Of a stretch of DNA of 41,719 bases, positions 8,535 to 16,488 are shown one piece after another. Origin of the DNA: Candidatus Ulvibacter alkanivorans (GTDB lineage: Bacteria; Bacteroidota; Bacteroidia; Flavobacteriales; Flavobacteriaceae). The DNA lies in the NCBI RefSeq assembly GCF_003333325.1, contig NZ_QOLC01000070.1:1-41719 (forward strand). The letters are read 5' to 3'. The position numbers and the translations under genes are program-made. Within the stretch, counting starts at the first letter, position 1; each line of letters opens with the position of its first letter. A model generated the notes under the pieces. The model was not told the DNA's origin. It worked only from the letters and a program-made list of their open reading frames with translations, and ran no database searches.

Positions 8535-9362
8535 TCATGACGGCAGGTTCTTTAAAAGTGTCACACATTCTATCGCTGGTTTTACATCGTGTACTCGTAA
8601 AATAGACGCACCTTTAAATAGGGCGATCGCATGTAAGGCCGTAGTGCCGTTAAGTGCATTTTCGACAGTGGTATCCAACGTTTTGTAGATCATCGATTTT
8701 CTTGAGATTCCAATTAAGACAGGGGTCTCTAAGCTGGAGAAGAGCTCTAGTTCGCTTAGCAGTTCAAAATTTTGTTGTCGGGTTTTGGCGAAGCCAAAAC
8801 CCGGATCTACCAATAGGTCATTAATGCCTTTTTGCTTTGCGTTTGCAATCTTCTCTGAAAAATAGTGAAGTATTTCTTTTGTGAGATTGGTATAATTGGT
8901 CTGTGAGCTCATGGTTTGTGGCGTACCTCTCATGTGCATCATACAATACGGAACTTGCAATGAGGCGACCGCATCTAGCATATATGGATCTAAACTACCG
9001 CCAGAAATATCGTTAACCATTGCCGCGCCTGCCGCTATGGCTTGTTTTGCAACCTTACTTCGGAAGGTGTCTATCGAAAGGATCGCATTGGGGAATTCCT
9101 TTGCAATAGCTTCTATGGCGGGTAGTACACGCTCTGTTTCTTCAGTTTCAGAAATAGCTGAAGCTCCGGGCCGTGAGCTGTAACCACCAATATCTAAAAA
9201 AGTGGCTCCCTCGCTTAGCATGCGTTCTGCTTGAGCTAAAATTTCACGTTTCGTCACGGTCTTTCCGCCATCATAAAAAGAATCGGGCGTTACATTTACG
9301 ATCCCCATGACCTTGGGTTCGTTTAGTTCTATCAGTTTGCCGTTACAATTGAGGGTATGCAA
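8535..9362 (-). CDS. folP: Dihydropteroate synthase FolP
   Basis: A 275-residue TIM-barrel enzyme that condenses p-aminobenzoate with dihydropterin pyrophosphate in folate synthesis, and is the target of sulfonamides. Diagnostic motifs: GIVNVTPDSF with the following DGG loop near the N terminus, DIGGYSSRPGA (about 58-68), SIDTF, VNDISGG, DPGFGFAKT and GISRKS. The start is TTG at 9362 (MHTLNCNGK); no better ATG exists upstream. The gap of 49 bp to cdaA suggests they share a transcript. Divergent from the DUF1599 gene across 53 bp. Confidence 0.97.
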   Translation of the reverse strand: MHTLNCNGKLIELNEPKVMGIVNVTPDSFYDGGKTVTKREILAQAERMLSEGATFLDIGGYSSRPGASAISETEETERVLPAIEAIAKEFPNAILSIDTFRSKVAKQAIAAGAAMVNDISGGSLDPYMLDAVASLQVPYCMMHMRGTPQTMSSQTNYTNLTKEILHYFSEKIANAKQKGINDLLVDPGFGFAKTRQQNFELLSELELFSSLETPVLIGISRKSMIYKTLDTTVENALNGTTALHAIALFKGASILRVHDVKPAIECVTLLKNLPS

Positions 9363-9415
9363 TTTTTTAATTTGATTTATTTAAGCGAAATTTACGCAAA
9401 ATCTTACACAGTAGA

Positions 9416-9964
9416 ATGGCAGATACTTCAAAACAATATAACGATGTGATCGAAATTTGTAGAGCGTTGTTTATCAATAAGATGAAGGATTATGGAAGTG
9501 CATGGCGTATTTTGCGACTTCCGTCGTTGACCGATCAGATCTTTATAAAAGCACAACGAATACGAGGATTACAACAAAATAAAGAGCAAAAAGTAGAAGA
9601 AGATGCTGTTAGTGAATTTATCGGAATTATAAATTACTCGGTTATGGCCCTTATTCAGCTTGAAAAGGGTGTGGTAGAACAACCCGATTTGTCCTTAGAA
9701 GATGCGACTCAATTGTACGACGAAAAAATAGCGATCACCAAACAACTCATGTTAGACAAAAATCATGATTACGGTGAAGCATGGCGTGATATGCGAGTGA
9801 GTTCGTTGACCGATCTTATACTTCAAAAATTATTACGTGTAAAACAAATTGAAAACAATCAAGGAAAAACATTGGTTTCCGAAGGGATCGATGCAAACTA
9901 TCAGGATATGATCAACTATGCTGTCTTTGCGATGATCCACCTCGAAGCGGAACCAAAAAAATAG
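9416..9964 (+). CDS. DUF1599 family protein with two tandem domains
   Basis: A 182-residue soluble protein built from two copies of the same unit: 'KDYGSAWRILRLPSLTDQ' (about residues 23-40) and 'HDYGEAWRDMRVSSLTDL' (about 119-136), each followed by a helical stretch with an Ile-Asn-Tyr motif (GIINYSVMALIQLE; DMINYAVFAMIHLE). This is the DUF1599 family, which I recall being grouped with nucleotide-modification-associated domains; no activity has been shown that I know of. It is first in the compact plus-strand run of genes from 9416 to 14679. The internal duplication is seen directly; function is unknown. Confidence 0.85.
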   Translation: MADTSKQYNDVIEICRALFINKMKDYGSAWRILRLPSLTDQIFIKAQRIRGLQQNKEQKVEEDAVSEFIGIINYSVMALIQLEKGVVEQPDLSLEDATQLYDEKIAITKQLMLDKNHDYGEAWRDMRVSSLTDLILQKLLRVKQIENNQGKTLVSEGIDANYQDMINYAVFAMIHLEAEPKK

Positions 9965-9976
9965 AACATATAGAAC

Positions 9977-11683
9977 ATGAAAATACTCGTAGGCATTTCA
10001 AGAATCTTTGTAGGAATTTTATTTATCATTAGCGGATTAATAAAATTGAACGACCCTGTTGGGTTCTCATTTAAACTAAAGGATTATTTCGCACCCGAAG
10101 TACTCAATCTAGAATTTTTAGTGCCTTATGCACTGCTCATTGCCATTTTTGTTGTGATCTATGAAGTGTTATTAGGTATAATGATCATTATAGGATATGC
10201 CAAAAAATTTACACTTTGGAGTCTACTTCTCATGATCCTCTTCTTTACATTTCTAACGTTCTATTCGGCTTACTTTAATAAGGTAACCGATTGTGGTTGC
10301 TTTGGAGATGCACTTAAACTTACGCCCTGGGAGTCGTTTACAAAAGATGTCGTACTCTTGGTGTTGATCCTTATTATTTTCTTCGGAAAGAAATACATTC
10401 AACCATTCTTTTCCAAGAACACACGTAGTATTATCGTCTTCGCTTCCTTCATTGGCTGTTTGGGAATTACCTATTATGTGTTGCAACATCTTCCCATAAT
10501 CGATTTTAGACCGTATAAGATTGGTGCTAATATTAAAGAAGGAATGACGATTCCTGAAGATGCTCCTAAGCCCATTTTCGAATATCAATGGAAGTTTGAG
10601 GTAGACGGCCAAGAGAAGATCATTACTACGAATGGAGACTACCCAAAAGTAGATGGGGAGTTTATAGGTGTTGAGACCGAAGAGATCCAAGCAGGATATG
10701 AAGCTCCTATCCATGATTTTAGTATGGAACGTGGTGGAACCGATTATACTGAAACCTTTTTAGAAGAAGAACATCTTATTGCTGTTATTGCCTATAGTTT
10801 AAGCAATGCAGAAATGGATGGCTTTATTCCGGTTCGTGAGGTTACCAATGAAGCATTAAAAAAAGGATATAAAGTAATTGGATTGTCGGCTTCTTCGGAA
10901 GAAGTTACGGCACAATTGGTAGAACAGTACGAATTGAACTTCGATTTTTATTTCTGCGACATGACCACCTTAAAGACCATAGTGCGCAGTAACCCAGGTT
11001 TATTGGAACTTCAAAATGGGACCATCATGCAAAAACTACATTGGAACGATGCCGATGAGTTACAGCTTGAAGAATTGCCGGAAGCGAAACCCGAACTAAA
11101 TGTTGGTTTAAAACAACGCCTGGACAGCATTGCAGTGCTGGACCAGAAGTATAGAAGTTTGATGCAGATAGAAGATGAAGCGACTCGTAGTGCGAAAGCA
11201 GTCGAAATGGGACTGGAATCCACTATGACCAACGAGGCAATATGGAAATTACAACAAGTGATCGACAGCGCAAATATGGCCTTCGTAGAACGGCTCTTTG
11301 TGACCGAGGGTTACCCCGGAAAATCGGTGGTAGGCGAACCTACGAACAAGGTTGCATGGTATGTGCTACAACACAATCCCGATAAAATTGAAACGTACTT
11401 ACCGTTAATTAAAAAAGCAGGTGAAGCAGGGGAGTTGCCGTTCTCGTTAGTCGCCATGATGGAAGATCGATACTTGATGAATCAAGGAAAACCTCAGGTG
11501 TACGGTACACAGGGTCGTACCGATGAAAGTGGTTCGTACATTTGGCCAATTAAAGATCCGGAAACCGTAAACGATAGACGCTTAGCTATTGGATATACGC
11601 AAACCGTAGAGGAATATGCCAAAGACTTGTTTGGCTCCGATTTTATCTATGAAGTACGCACTATAGATGAACTAAAACACTAA
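9977..11683 (+). CDS. BT_3928-type DoxX/MauE membrane protein with thioredoxin-like domain
   Basis: A 568-residue protein. The N-terminal 155 residues contain four or five transmembrane helices of the DoxX/MauE type with the conserved Cys pair in TDCGCFGD (Cys106, Cys108), typical of MauE-like redox membrane proteins. The soluble part (about 190-350) resembles a degenerate thioredoxin-fold (EEEHLIAVIAYSLSNAE ... KVIGLSAS ... FDFYFCDMTTLKTIVRSNPGLLELQNG) without a CxxC. The rest (about 370-568) is unassigned. Bacteroidota proteins of this layout are annotated BT_3928 family. It probably shuttles redox equivalents or builds disulfides at the inner membrane, but that is inference. It sits 12 bp after DUF1599 and 3 bp before the permease gene. 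Confidence 0.8.
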   Translation: MKILVGISRIFVGILFIISGLIKLNDPVGFSFKLKDYFAPEVLNLEFLVPYALLIAIFVVIYEVLLGIMIIIGYAKKFTLWSLLLMILFFTFLTFYSAYFNKVTDCGCFGDALKLTPWESFTKDVVLLVLILIIFFGKKYIQPFFSKNTRSIIVFASFIGCLGITYYVLQHLPIIDFRPYKIGANIKEGMTIPEDAPKPIFEYQWKFEVDGQEKIITTNGDYPKVDGEFIGVETEEIQAGYEAPIHDFSMERGGTDYTETFLEEEHLIAVIAYSLSNAEMDGFIPVREVTNEALKKGYKVIGLSASSEEVTAQLVEQYELNFDFYFCDMTTLKTIVRSNPGLLELQNGTIMQKLHWNDADELQLEELPEAKPELNVGLKQRLDSIAVLDQKYRSLMQIEDEATRSAKAVEMGLESTMTNEAIWKLQQVIDSANMAFVERLFVTEGYPGKSVVGEPTNKVAWYVLQHNPDKIETYLPLIKKAGEAGELPFSLVAMMEDRYLMNQGKPQVYGTQGRTDESGSYIWPIKDPETVNDRRLAIGYTQTVEEYAKDLFGSDFIYEVRTIDELKH

Positions 11684-11686
11684 CAG

Positions 11687-12760
11687 GTGGTTGGGTATAT
11701 ACTTCAAAAACTAGGCTATGCGTTGCTTACCTTATTTGGGGTTGTTACCGTTATTTTTTTATTGTTTACCATACTACCCGGTGATCCTGCACGCATGATG
11801 TTGGGACAAAATGAAAATGCCGAACAGATCGCAATTGTAAAGAAGAAATACGGCTTCGATCAACCCTTGAGTATTCAATATGTACAATATCTTAACGACC
11901 TTTCACCCCTATCCTTTCACAGTACCAACCCAGAGGCGTACACCTATCTTTCCGAAGAAAAATACATAGCCGCCGAGCTTTTTACAATAGGGGAAATCAC
12001 AACCGTACTTAAAGTTCCGTATTTGCGAGAATCATTTCAGAAGAACGGAAAAAAAGTAAGCGCCGTGATCGCGGAGACCTTGCCCAATACTATGGTGTTG
12101 GCTATCTCTGCCATCTGTATTGCGATGTTATTGGGAGTGCTACTAGGAATTATTTCTGTGTTGTTTAAAGATGGTTGGATCGACCGCTCTGTTCAGTTAA
12201 TTAGCACCTTAGGAATGAGTGTGCCATCTTTTTTTAGCGCGATCATCTTTGCGTGGGTATTTGGTTTTCTCTTGCACGAGTACACCAATCTGAACATGAC
12301 AGGAAGTTTATATGAGGTGGATGATTTTGGTAATGGGAGCCACTTACAGTTAAAGAACCTTATTTTACCTGCCATTGTGTTGGGAATTCGTCCCTTGGCA
12401 GTAGTGAGTCAGTTAATGCGAAATTCATTGCTTGAGGTATTGAATCAGGATTACATTCGTACCGCCAAGGCTAAAGGCTTGTCTTTTTATACCATTATAA
12501 AGCGACATGCGTTAAAAAATTCATTAAACCCTGTAGTTACAGCTATATCGGGTTGGTTTGCGTCCATGTTGGCAGGCGCAGTGTTTGTCGAATACATTTT
12601 TGGCTGGAATGGGCTTGGTAAAGAGATAGTAGACGCGCTGAATACCTTAGACCTACCGGTAATCATGGGTGCTGTGATCGTAATTGCGACACTTTTTATT
12701 GTAATAAACATTTTTGTAGATATCATTTATGGGTGGTTAGACCCTAAAATACGAACCTAA
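11687..12760 (+). CDS. Orphan DppB-type ABC transporter permease
   Basis: A 357-residue inner-membrane permease of the binding-protein-dependent transport family. The N terminus (YILQKLGYALLTLFGVVTVIFLLFTILPGDPA) is typical of DppB/OppB, and the cytoplasmic EAA-like loop is present (IRTAKAKGLSFYTIIKRHALKN) between membrane segments. Relative to DppB it has an extra periplasmic stretch (about residues 60-120). The start is GTG at 11687, three bases after the preceding stop codon. No partner permease (DppC-like), binding protein or ATPase lies nearby, so its partners must be elsewhere. Substrate unknown; peptides are the family norm. Confidence 0.88.
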   Translation: MVGYILQKLGYALLTLFGVVTVIFLLFTILPGDPARMMLGQNENAEQIAIVKKKYGFDQPLSIQYVQYLNDLSPLSFHSTNPEAYTYLSEEKYIAAELFTIGEITTVLKVPYLRESFQKNGKKVSAVIAETLPNTMVLAISAICIAMLLGVLLGIISVLFKDGWIDRSVQLISTLGMSVPSFFSAIIFAWVFGFLLHEYTNLNMTGSLYEVDDFGNGSHLQLKNLILPAIVLGIRPLAVVSQLMRNSLLEVLNQDYIRTAKAKGLSFYTIIKRHALKNSLNPVVTAISGWFASMLAGAVFVEYIFGWNGLGKEIVDALNTLDLPVIMGAVIVIATLFIVINIFVDIIYGWLDPKIRT

Positions 12761-12771
12761 TAGATAGAATT

Positions 12772-13527
12772 ATGAGAAAGAAAATTGTGGCCGGAAATTG
12801 GAAAATGCATAAAGATTTGGCAGAGACAGAGGCTTTTTTGGGAAGATTAAAAGAACAAGTAATGCCCGAGGAGGTTAGTATAATTGTTGCGCCTCCATTT
12901 ACAAATCTACAACATGCGTTTCAGTCGTTGCGGGATCACCCTGTTCGTGTCGCAGCACAAAACATGCACCAATCAGATAAAGGTGCATTTACCGGTGAAG
13001 TTTCCGCAGCAATGCTGAAAAGTGTAGGAGTAGAGACTGTGATCCTCGGCCATAGTGAACGCCGAGCGCATTTTAATGAAACAGATGATTTGCTTGCTGA
13101 AAAAGTAAATACGGCATTGGGTAATGACATGACAGTTATTTTTTGTGTAGGCGAAGAATTAAAAGATCGCAAAGCGGGTGATCAATTTGAAGTAGTTCAA
13201 AATCAGTTGGAAAAAGGACTGTTTCATCTTTCTGAAGATGATTGGGCACATGTTGTTATAGCATACGAACCTGTTTGGGCGATTGGAACCGGTGAAACTG
13301 CGAGTCCAGAACAAGCACAACAAATGCATCAGTTTATTCGGCAGGCGGTAACAGATCATTATTCAGAGACCGTAGCAGAAGCAGTATCGATCTTGTACGG
13401 TGGTAGTGTAAAACCTGCAAATGCCAAGGAAATATTTGGGCAACCCGATGTAGACGGTGGACTCATTGGCGGAGCCGCTTTGGAAGTTGAAAGTTTTATG
13501 GAGATCGCAAAAGCTTTTATCGAGTAG
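12772..13527 (+). CDS. tpiA: Triosephosphate isomerase
   Basis: A 251-residue TIM-barrel enzyme interconverting dihydroxyacetone phosphate and glyceraldehyde 3-phosphate in glycolysis and gluconeogenesis. Active-site motifs are complete: NWKMHK (substrate Lys), VILGHSERR (catalytic His), AYEPVWAIGTG (catalytic Glu and the mobile loop) and the phosphate-binding YGGSVKP and GLIGGAAL. Length is normal. It follows the permease by 11 bp and precedes prmA by 18 bp in the same run of genes. Confidence 0.98.
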   Translation: MRKKIVAGNWKMHKDLAETEAFLGRLKEQVMPEEVSIIVAPPFTNLQHAFQSLRDHPVRVAAQNMHQSDKGAFTGEVSAAMLKSVGVETVILGHSERRAHFNETDDLLAEKVNTALGNDMTVIFCVGEELKDRKAGDQFEVVQNQLEKGLFHLSEDDWAHVVIAYEPVWAIGTGETASPEQAQQMHQFIRQAVTDHYSETVAEAVSILYGGSVKPANAKEIFGQPDVDGGLIGGAALEVESFMEIAKAFIE

Positions 13528-13545
13528 GTCCAACTTCTAGAAATT

Positions 13546-14373
13546 ATGGTGTATATAGAATATAAGTTTCGAGTAGCGCCGCTTCAACCGGGAACAGAGA
13601 TACTGATCGCCGAGCTAGGAGCTGCCGGATTCGAAAGTTTTGTCGAGACCGAGGATGGGGTATTGGCCTACATTCAGAAGGAAGAATGGAACGAATCGAT
13701 CTTAGCGGAGGTGCGCATACTTGCTTCGGAAGAATTTTCCATAGACTACGAACGTTCAGAAATAGCTCAGGAAAACTGGAACAGCAATTGGGAACAAAAT
13801 TTTCATCCTATTGAAGTAGCTGAGAACTGTAGAGTACGAGCCCCTTTTCACGATTCAAAAGAAATGGATTATGAAATTGTGATAGAGCCAAAAATGTCGT
13901 TTGGTACGGGCCATCATGAAACTACCTATATGATGCTTAGCTATGTGCTCGAAAACGAATTCGACGGATTAACCGTGTTAGACATGGGATGTGGAACGGC
14001 CGTCTTGGCTATCTTGGCTTCTATGCGCGGTGCTAAGTATGTGGATGCGATAGATATCGATCGGTGGTGTTATGAGAATAGTATTGAAAATGCCGAAAGG
14101 AACAATTGTAAGAATATCAGCGTGCTACTGGGAGATGCGTCCTTGCTTCAGGATAAAAAATACGATTTGATCATTGCGAATATAAACCGTAACATTCTCT
14201 TGAACGATATAGAAACGTATCGCGCTAGTTTGAATAAGAACGGACAATTATACCTTAGTGGATTTTATAAAGAAGATCTGCCAATAATCGAATCTACTTG
14301 CAATAAGTTCGGATTAAGATTCGTTGATAACAAAGAAAAGAATCGCTGGATTGCCGCAAAATTTGTATTTTAG
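13546..14373 (+). CDS. prmA: Ribosomal protein L11 methyltransferase PrmA
   Basis: A 275-residue SAM-dependent methyltransferase that trimethylates ribosomal protein L11. Motifs: FGTGHHETTYMML, the SAM-binding loop VLDMGCGTAVLAI (motif I), the acidic DAIDID and the NPPF-like IIANINRNILL of PrmA. The N-terminal 90 residues correspond to the L11-recognition domain. Start ATG at 13546. Directly upstream of clpS (30 bp), an arrangement I recall as common in flavobacteria. Confidence 0.95.
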   Translation: MVYIEYKFRVAPLQPGTEILIAELGAAGFESFVETEDGVLAYIQKEEWNESILAEVRILASEEFSIDYERSEIAQENWNSNWEQNFHPIEVAENCRVRAPFHDSKEMDYEIVIEPKMSFGTGHHETTYMMLSYVLENEFDGLTVLDMGCGTAVLAILASMRGAKYVDAIDIDRWCYENSIENAERNNCKNISVLLGDASLLQDKKYDLIIANINRNILLNDIETYRASLNKNGQLYLSGFYKEDLPIIESTCNKFGLRFVDNKEKNRWIAAKFVF

Positions 14374-14403
14374 GGTAATCTGAACAAGATTAATGCAATT
14401 GTT

Positions 14404-14679
14404 ATGAGTACCAAAGAAAGAACGCAAGAGGATGTTTTGTTAGAGGAAAAGGTCGATAAACTCAACGAAATTATACTCTACAATGATGATGTAAATACTT
14501 TCGATCATGTAATAAATACGCTAATTTACGCTTGTGACCACACGCCCGAACAAGCAGAGCAATGTTCTATAATTGTTCATTACAAAGGAAAGTGCACCGT
14601 TAAGACTGGAAATTTCGATGACCTTAAACCTAGATGTACCATGCTGTTAGAAGCCGGATTAAGTGCCGAGATTTTATAG
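14404..14679 (+). CDS. clpS: ClpS, N-end rule adaptor for ClpAP/ClpCP
   Basis: A 91-residue adaptor that binds N-degron substrates and passes them to a Clp AAA+ unfoldase. The substrate-pocket motif ILYNDDVNTFDHVINTL and the Clp-binding His/helix (YACDHTPEQAEQCS) are present, then the IVHYKGKCTVKTG strand region and the C-terminal L-x-AGLSAEI typical of ClpS. Normal length. Last gene of the 9.4-14.7 kb run; two hairpins follow it, the second a terminator. Confidence 0.93.
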   Translation: MSTKERTQEDVLLEEKVDKLNEIILYNDDVNTFDHVINTLIYACDHTPEQAEQCSIIVHYKGKCTVKTGNFDDLKPRCTMLLEAGLSAEIL

Positions 14680-14755
14680 TGCTGCCTTTTGAACCGGTTT
14701 CATTATATACTTCTGGATGATGAGACAATGCAAAAAATTAGGTTGATAAACGGTA

Positions 14756-14777
14756 TGCAACGATAAGCATTGTTGCA
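14756..14777 (+). other. Stable hairpin in the 3' region of clpS
   Basis: TGCAACGAT (14756-14764), loop AAGC, ATTGTTGCA (14769-14777): a 9-bp stem with one G-U pair. Located between the clpS stop and its terminator; may be a 3'UTR structure or part of a small RNA. Confidence 0.5.
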
Positions 14778-14806
14778 GAGAACCAAGCGTAACCGTATAA
14801 AATTCT

Positions 14807-14835
14807 AAAGCGTACAATTTCGTACGCTTTTTTTT
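14807..14835 (+). terminator. Rho-independent terminator after clpS
   Basis: AAAGCGTAC (14807-14815) pairs with GTACGCTTT (14822-14830) around a 6-nt loop, followed by a T-run to 14835. Confidence 0.9.
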
Positions 14836-14867
14836 ATTTGAATAGTAGTAAACTGAATACATTTTTT

Positions 14868-14875
14868 TATATTTG
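14868..14875 (+). promoter_or_regulatory. Bacteroidota -7 box of tRNA-Arg
   Basis: TATATTTG is an exact TAnnTTTG match, ending 11 bp before the mature tRNA 5' end. A TTTG at 14837-14840 lies somewhat too far upstream to be a clear -33 element. Confidence 0.65.
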
Positions 14876-14886
14876 CACCCCGAAAA

Positions 14887-14960
14887 GGCCACGTGGCGCA
14901 ACTGAATAGCGCACTTGATTACGGCTCAAGAGGTTCCAGGTTTGAATCCTGGCGTGGTCA
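14887..14960 (+). tRNA. tRNA-Arg (anticodon ACG)
   Basis: A complete cloverleaf can be folded: acceptor GGCCACG (14887-14893) with CGTGGTC (14953-14959, one G-U) and discriminator A; D-arm GCGC/GCGC; anticodon stem CTTGA/TCAAG with loop TTACGGC, anticodon ACG; T-arm CCAGG-TTTGAAT-CCTGG. ACG is normally edited to ICG by TadA to read CGU/CGC/CGA. The 3' CCA is not encoded. Confidence 0.95.
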
Positions 14961-14970
14961 CTTAGAGCAG

Positions 14971-15003
14971 AAATCCATTCCCGATACAGGAATGGATTTT
15001 TCA
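14971..15003 (+). terminator. Terminator after tRNA-Arg
   Basis: AAATCCATTCC (14971-14981) pairs with GGAATGGATTT (14989-14999) around a 7-nt loop, with five T in a row at the end. It lies 11 bp after the tRNA. Confidence 0.85.
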
Positions 15004-15016
15004 TGTCAAGACGTAT

Positions 15017-15034
15017 CAAAAGCCATGGCTTTTG
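15017..15034. repeat. 18-bp perfect palindrome before the repeat array
   Basis: CAAAAGCCATGGCTTTTG is its own reverse complement. It lies between the tRNA terminator and the first 100-bp repeat unit. Confidence 0.7.
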
Positions 15035-15040
15035 TAATCG

Positions 15041-15720
15041 GATTGACATGGAAATTCCGAATCGCGCTAGCGATTGGATTTTCTATTGTAAGGTGTGATC
15101 TATTCAGGATCACGCAGTACTCCTGGTTTTATTTTAGTAGGATTGACATGGAAATTCCGAATCGCGCTAGCGATTGGATTTTCTATTGTAAGGTGTGATC
15201 TATTCAGGATCACGCAGTACTCCTGGTTTTATTTTAGTAGGATTGACATGGAAATTCCGAATCGCGCTAGCGATTGGATTTTCTATTGTAAGGTGTGATC
15301 TATTCAGGATCACGTAGTACTCCTGGTTTTATTTTAGTAGGATTGACATGGAAATTCCGAATCGCGCTAGCGATTGGATTTTCTATTATAAGGTGTGAGC
15401 TCCCCAGGATCACGCAGTACTCCTGGTTTTGATTTTGTAGGATTGAAATGGAAATTCCGAATCGCGCTAGCGATTGGATGTTCTATTGTAAGGTGTGATC
15501 TACTCAGGATCACGCAGTACTCCTGGTTTTATTTTAGTAGGATTGTCATTGAAATTCCGAATCGCGCTAGCGATTGGATTTTCTATTGTAAGGTGTGATC
15601 TACTCAGGATCACGCAGTACTCCTGGTTTTATTTTAGTAGGATTGTCATTGAAATTCCAAATCGCGCTAGCGATTGGATGTTCTATTGTAAGGTGTGAGC
15701 TATTCAGGATCACTTAGTGC
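15041..15720. repeat. Array of about 6.8 tandem 100-bp repeats
   Basis: Units start at 15041, 15141, 15241, 15341, 15441, 15541 and 15641 (last one about 80 bp). The period is exactly 100 bp. Units 1-3 differ by about one base; units 4-7 carry several substitutions each. Every unit has hairpin A (in unit 1, 15051-15083: AATCGC-GCTA-GCGATT with outer arms GAAATTCC/GGATTTTC) and most have hairpin B (GTGATC ... GATCAC, unit 1 at 15095-15113). The 18-nt core of hairpin A is the same in all seven copies. A 100-bp period is not a multiple of three and the frames are not conserved, so it is not protein coding. Function unknown; see findings. Confidence 0.95.
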
Positions 15721-15803
15721 GCTTTACTCATAAGTATTTGTTTACTCTTGTAATTATAACGATCGCTGTTGGTGGTGAATTTTTTATTGATTAACTTTAA
15801 AAG

Positions 15804-16319
15804 ATGATAGCCATCGAAAAATTTGTACGAGATATTCCCGATTTTCCGAAGCATGGAGTCGTTTTTAAAGACATCACTCCCTTGCTTTCCAATCCAGAGG
15901 CAATGGCCGAATGTCTCAACGAGTTGGTCCGACTTACAGAGCGGCAATCAGTTGACAAGGTTGTTGGCATCGAATCGCGCGGATTCTTTTTTGCCACCTT
16001 GCTCGCTAAAGAACTGGATGCAGGATTTGTACCCATTCGTAAACCCGGCAAATTACCGTTCGATACTATTAAGCAGCCGTATACGCTCGAATATGGAATG
16101 GATGCATTAGAGATCCATGAAGATGCGATTCAAAAAGGAGATAAGGTGTTGTTGCATGACGATGTGCTAGCCACCGGCGGTACGGCCTTGGCCGCTTGTA
16201 AACTTATTGAACAGTTAGGAGGAGAGATCGTGCAATGTAATTTTTTAATTGAGCTGGAATTCTTAAAAGGGGCACAAAAACTTAGACGGTACGATCTAAG
16301 ATCATTGCTTACCTACTAA
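15804..16319 (+). CDS. apt: Adenine phosphoribosyltransferase
   Basis: A 171-residue purine salvage enzyme forming AMP from adenine and PRPP. Motifs: DIPDFPKHGVVFKDITPLL near the N terminus, VGIESRGFFF, the flexible-loop KPGKLPF and the PRPP-binding VLLHDDVLATGGTA (about 113-126). Normal length for Apt. A TAACTTTA (15792-15799) just ahead of the start could be a weak -7 element, otherwise the promoter lies in the 80 bp between it and the repeat array. Its TAA stop overlaps the TAG stop of the convergent 50-residue gene. Confidence 0.97.
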   Translation: MIAIEKFVRDIPDFPKHGVVFKDITPLLSNPEAMAECLNELVRLTERQSVDKVVGIESRGFFFATLLAKELDAGFVPIRKPGKLPFDTIKQPYTLEYGMDALEIHEDAIQKGDKVLLHDDVLATGGTALAACKLIEQLGGEIVQCNFLIELEFLKGAQKLRRYDLRSLLTY

Positions 16320-16468
16320 TCCAATGCATTTTTAGTGACCCATAATTTATAGGCAAAGAGCGCCATTTGTAGTTTTGATGCTTTTTGGAGATCTACATTT
16401 CGTTTCGTAAAGCTGGGAAGTACCGCCTTGTTGAATTTTGCTAATGCCTTGAAAAACTGTTTCTTCAT
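16316..16468 (-). CDS. Small conserved-looking basic protein, 50 residues
   Basis: An open frame of 50 codons (MKKQFFKALAKFNKAVLP ... KLWVTKNALD) with ATG at 16468 and TAG at 16316-16318. It is basic and amphipathic, with no membrane helix. I recall similar flavobacterial 50-residue proteins starting MKKxFFKxLAKxNKAxLPS and ending in WVTxNALD, sometimes misnamed 'SsrA-binding protein'; it is far too short for SmpB. The last codons overlap the stop of apt by four bases, tail to tail. Function unknown. Coding status is supported by the plausible start, clean composition and remembered homologues, not by a search. Confidence 0.7.
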   Translation of the reverse strand: MKKQFFKALAKFNKAVLPSFTKRNVDLQKASKLQMALFAYKLWVTKNALD

Positions 16469-16488
16469 AACTTAAAAGTACGAATAAA

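Noticed and set aside
14674..14901. 75-codon minus-strand frame downstream of clpS
   Set aside because: It spans the clpS terminator and part of the tRNA; composition unlike a gene.
15107..15125. Resemblance of GGATCACGCAGTACTCCTGG-like segment in the repeats to the 3' end of 16S rRNA
   Set aside because: Only about seven bases (GGATCAC) agree and the anti-Shine-Dalgarno part is absent; considered chance.
14893..15198. Open frame overlapping tRNA-Arg
   Set aside because: It reads through the tRNA, its terminator and two repeat units; an artefact of open frames in structured RNA.
15095..15698. Four overlapping open frames of 67 codons in the tandem array
   Set aside because: They appear only because the repeated unit lacks stops in certain frames. 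The 100-bp period shifts the frame every unit, so successive units would be read in different frames; no coding signature.
15041..15720. CRISPR array
   Set aside because: The whole 100-bp unit repeats, with no short repeat/unique spacer alternation, and no cas genes are present.
16316..16468. 'SsrA-binding protein' as the function of the 50-residue gene
   Set aside because: SmpB is about 150 residues with an OB fold; this protein is a third of that size and unrelated in sequence as far as I can see.
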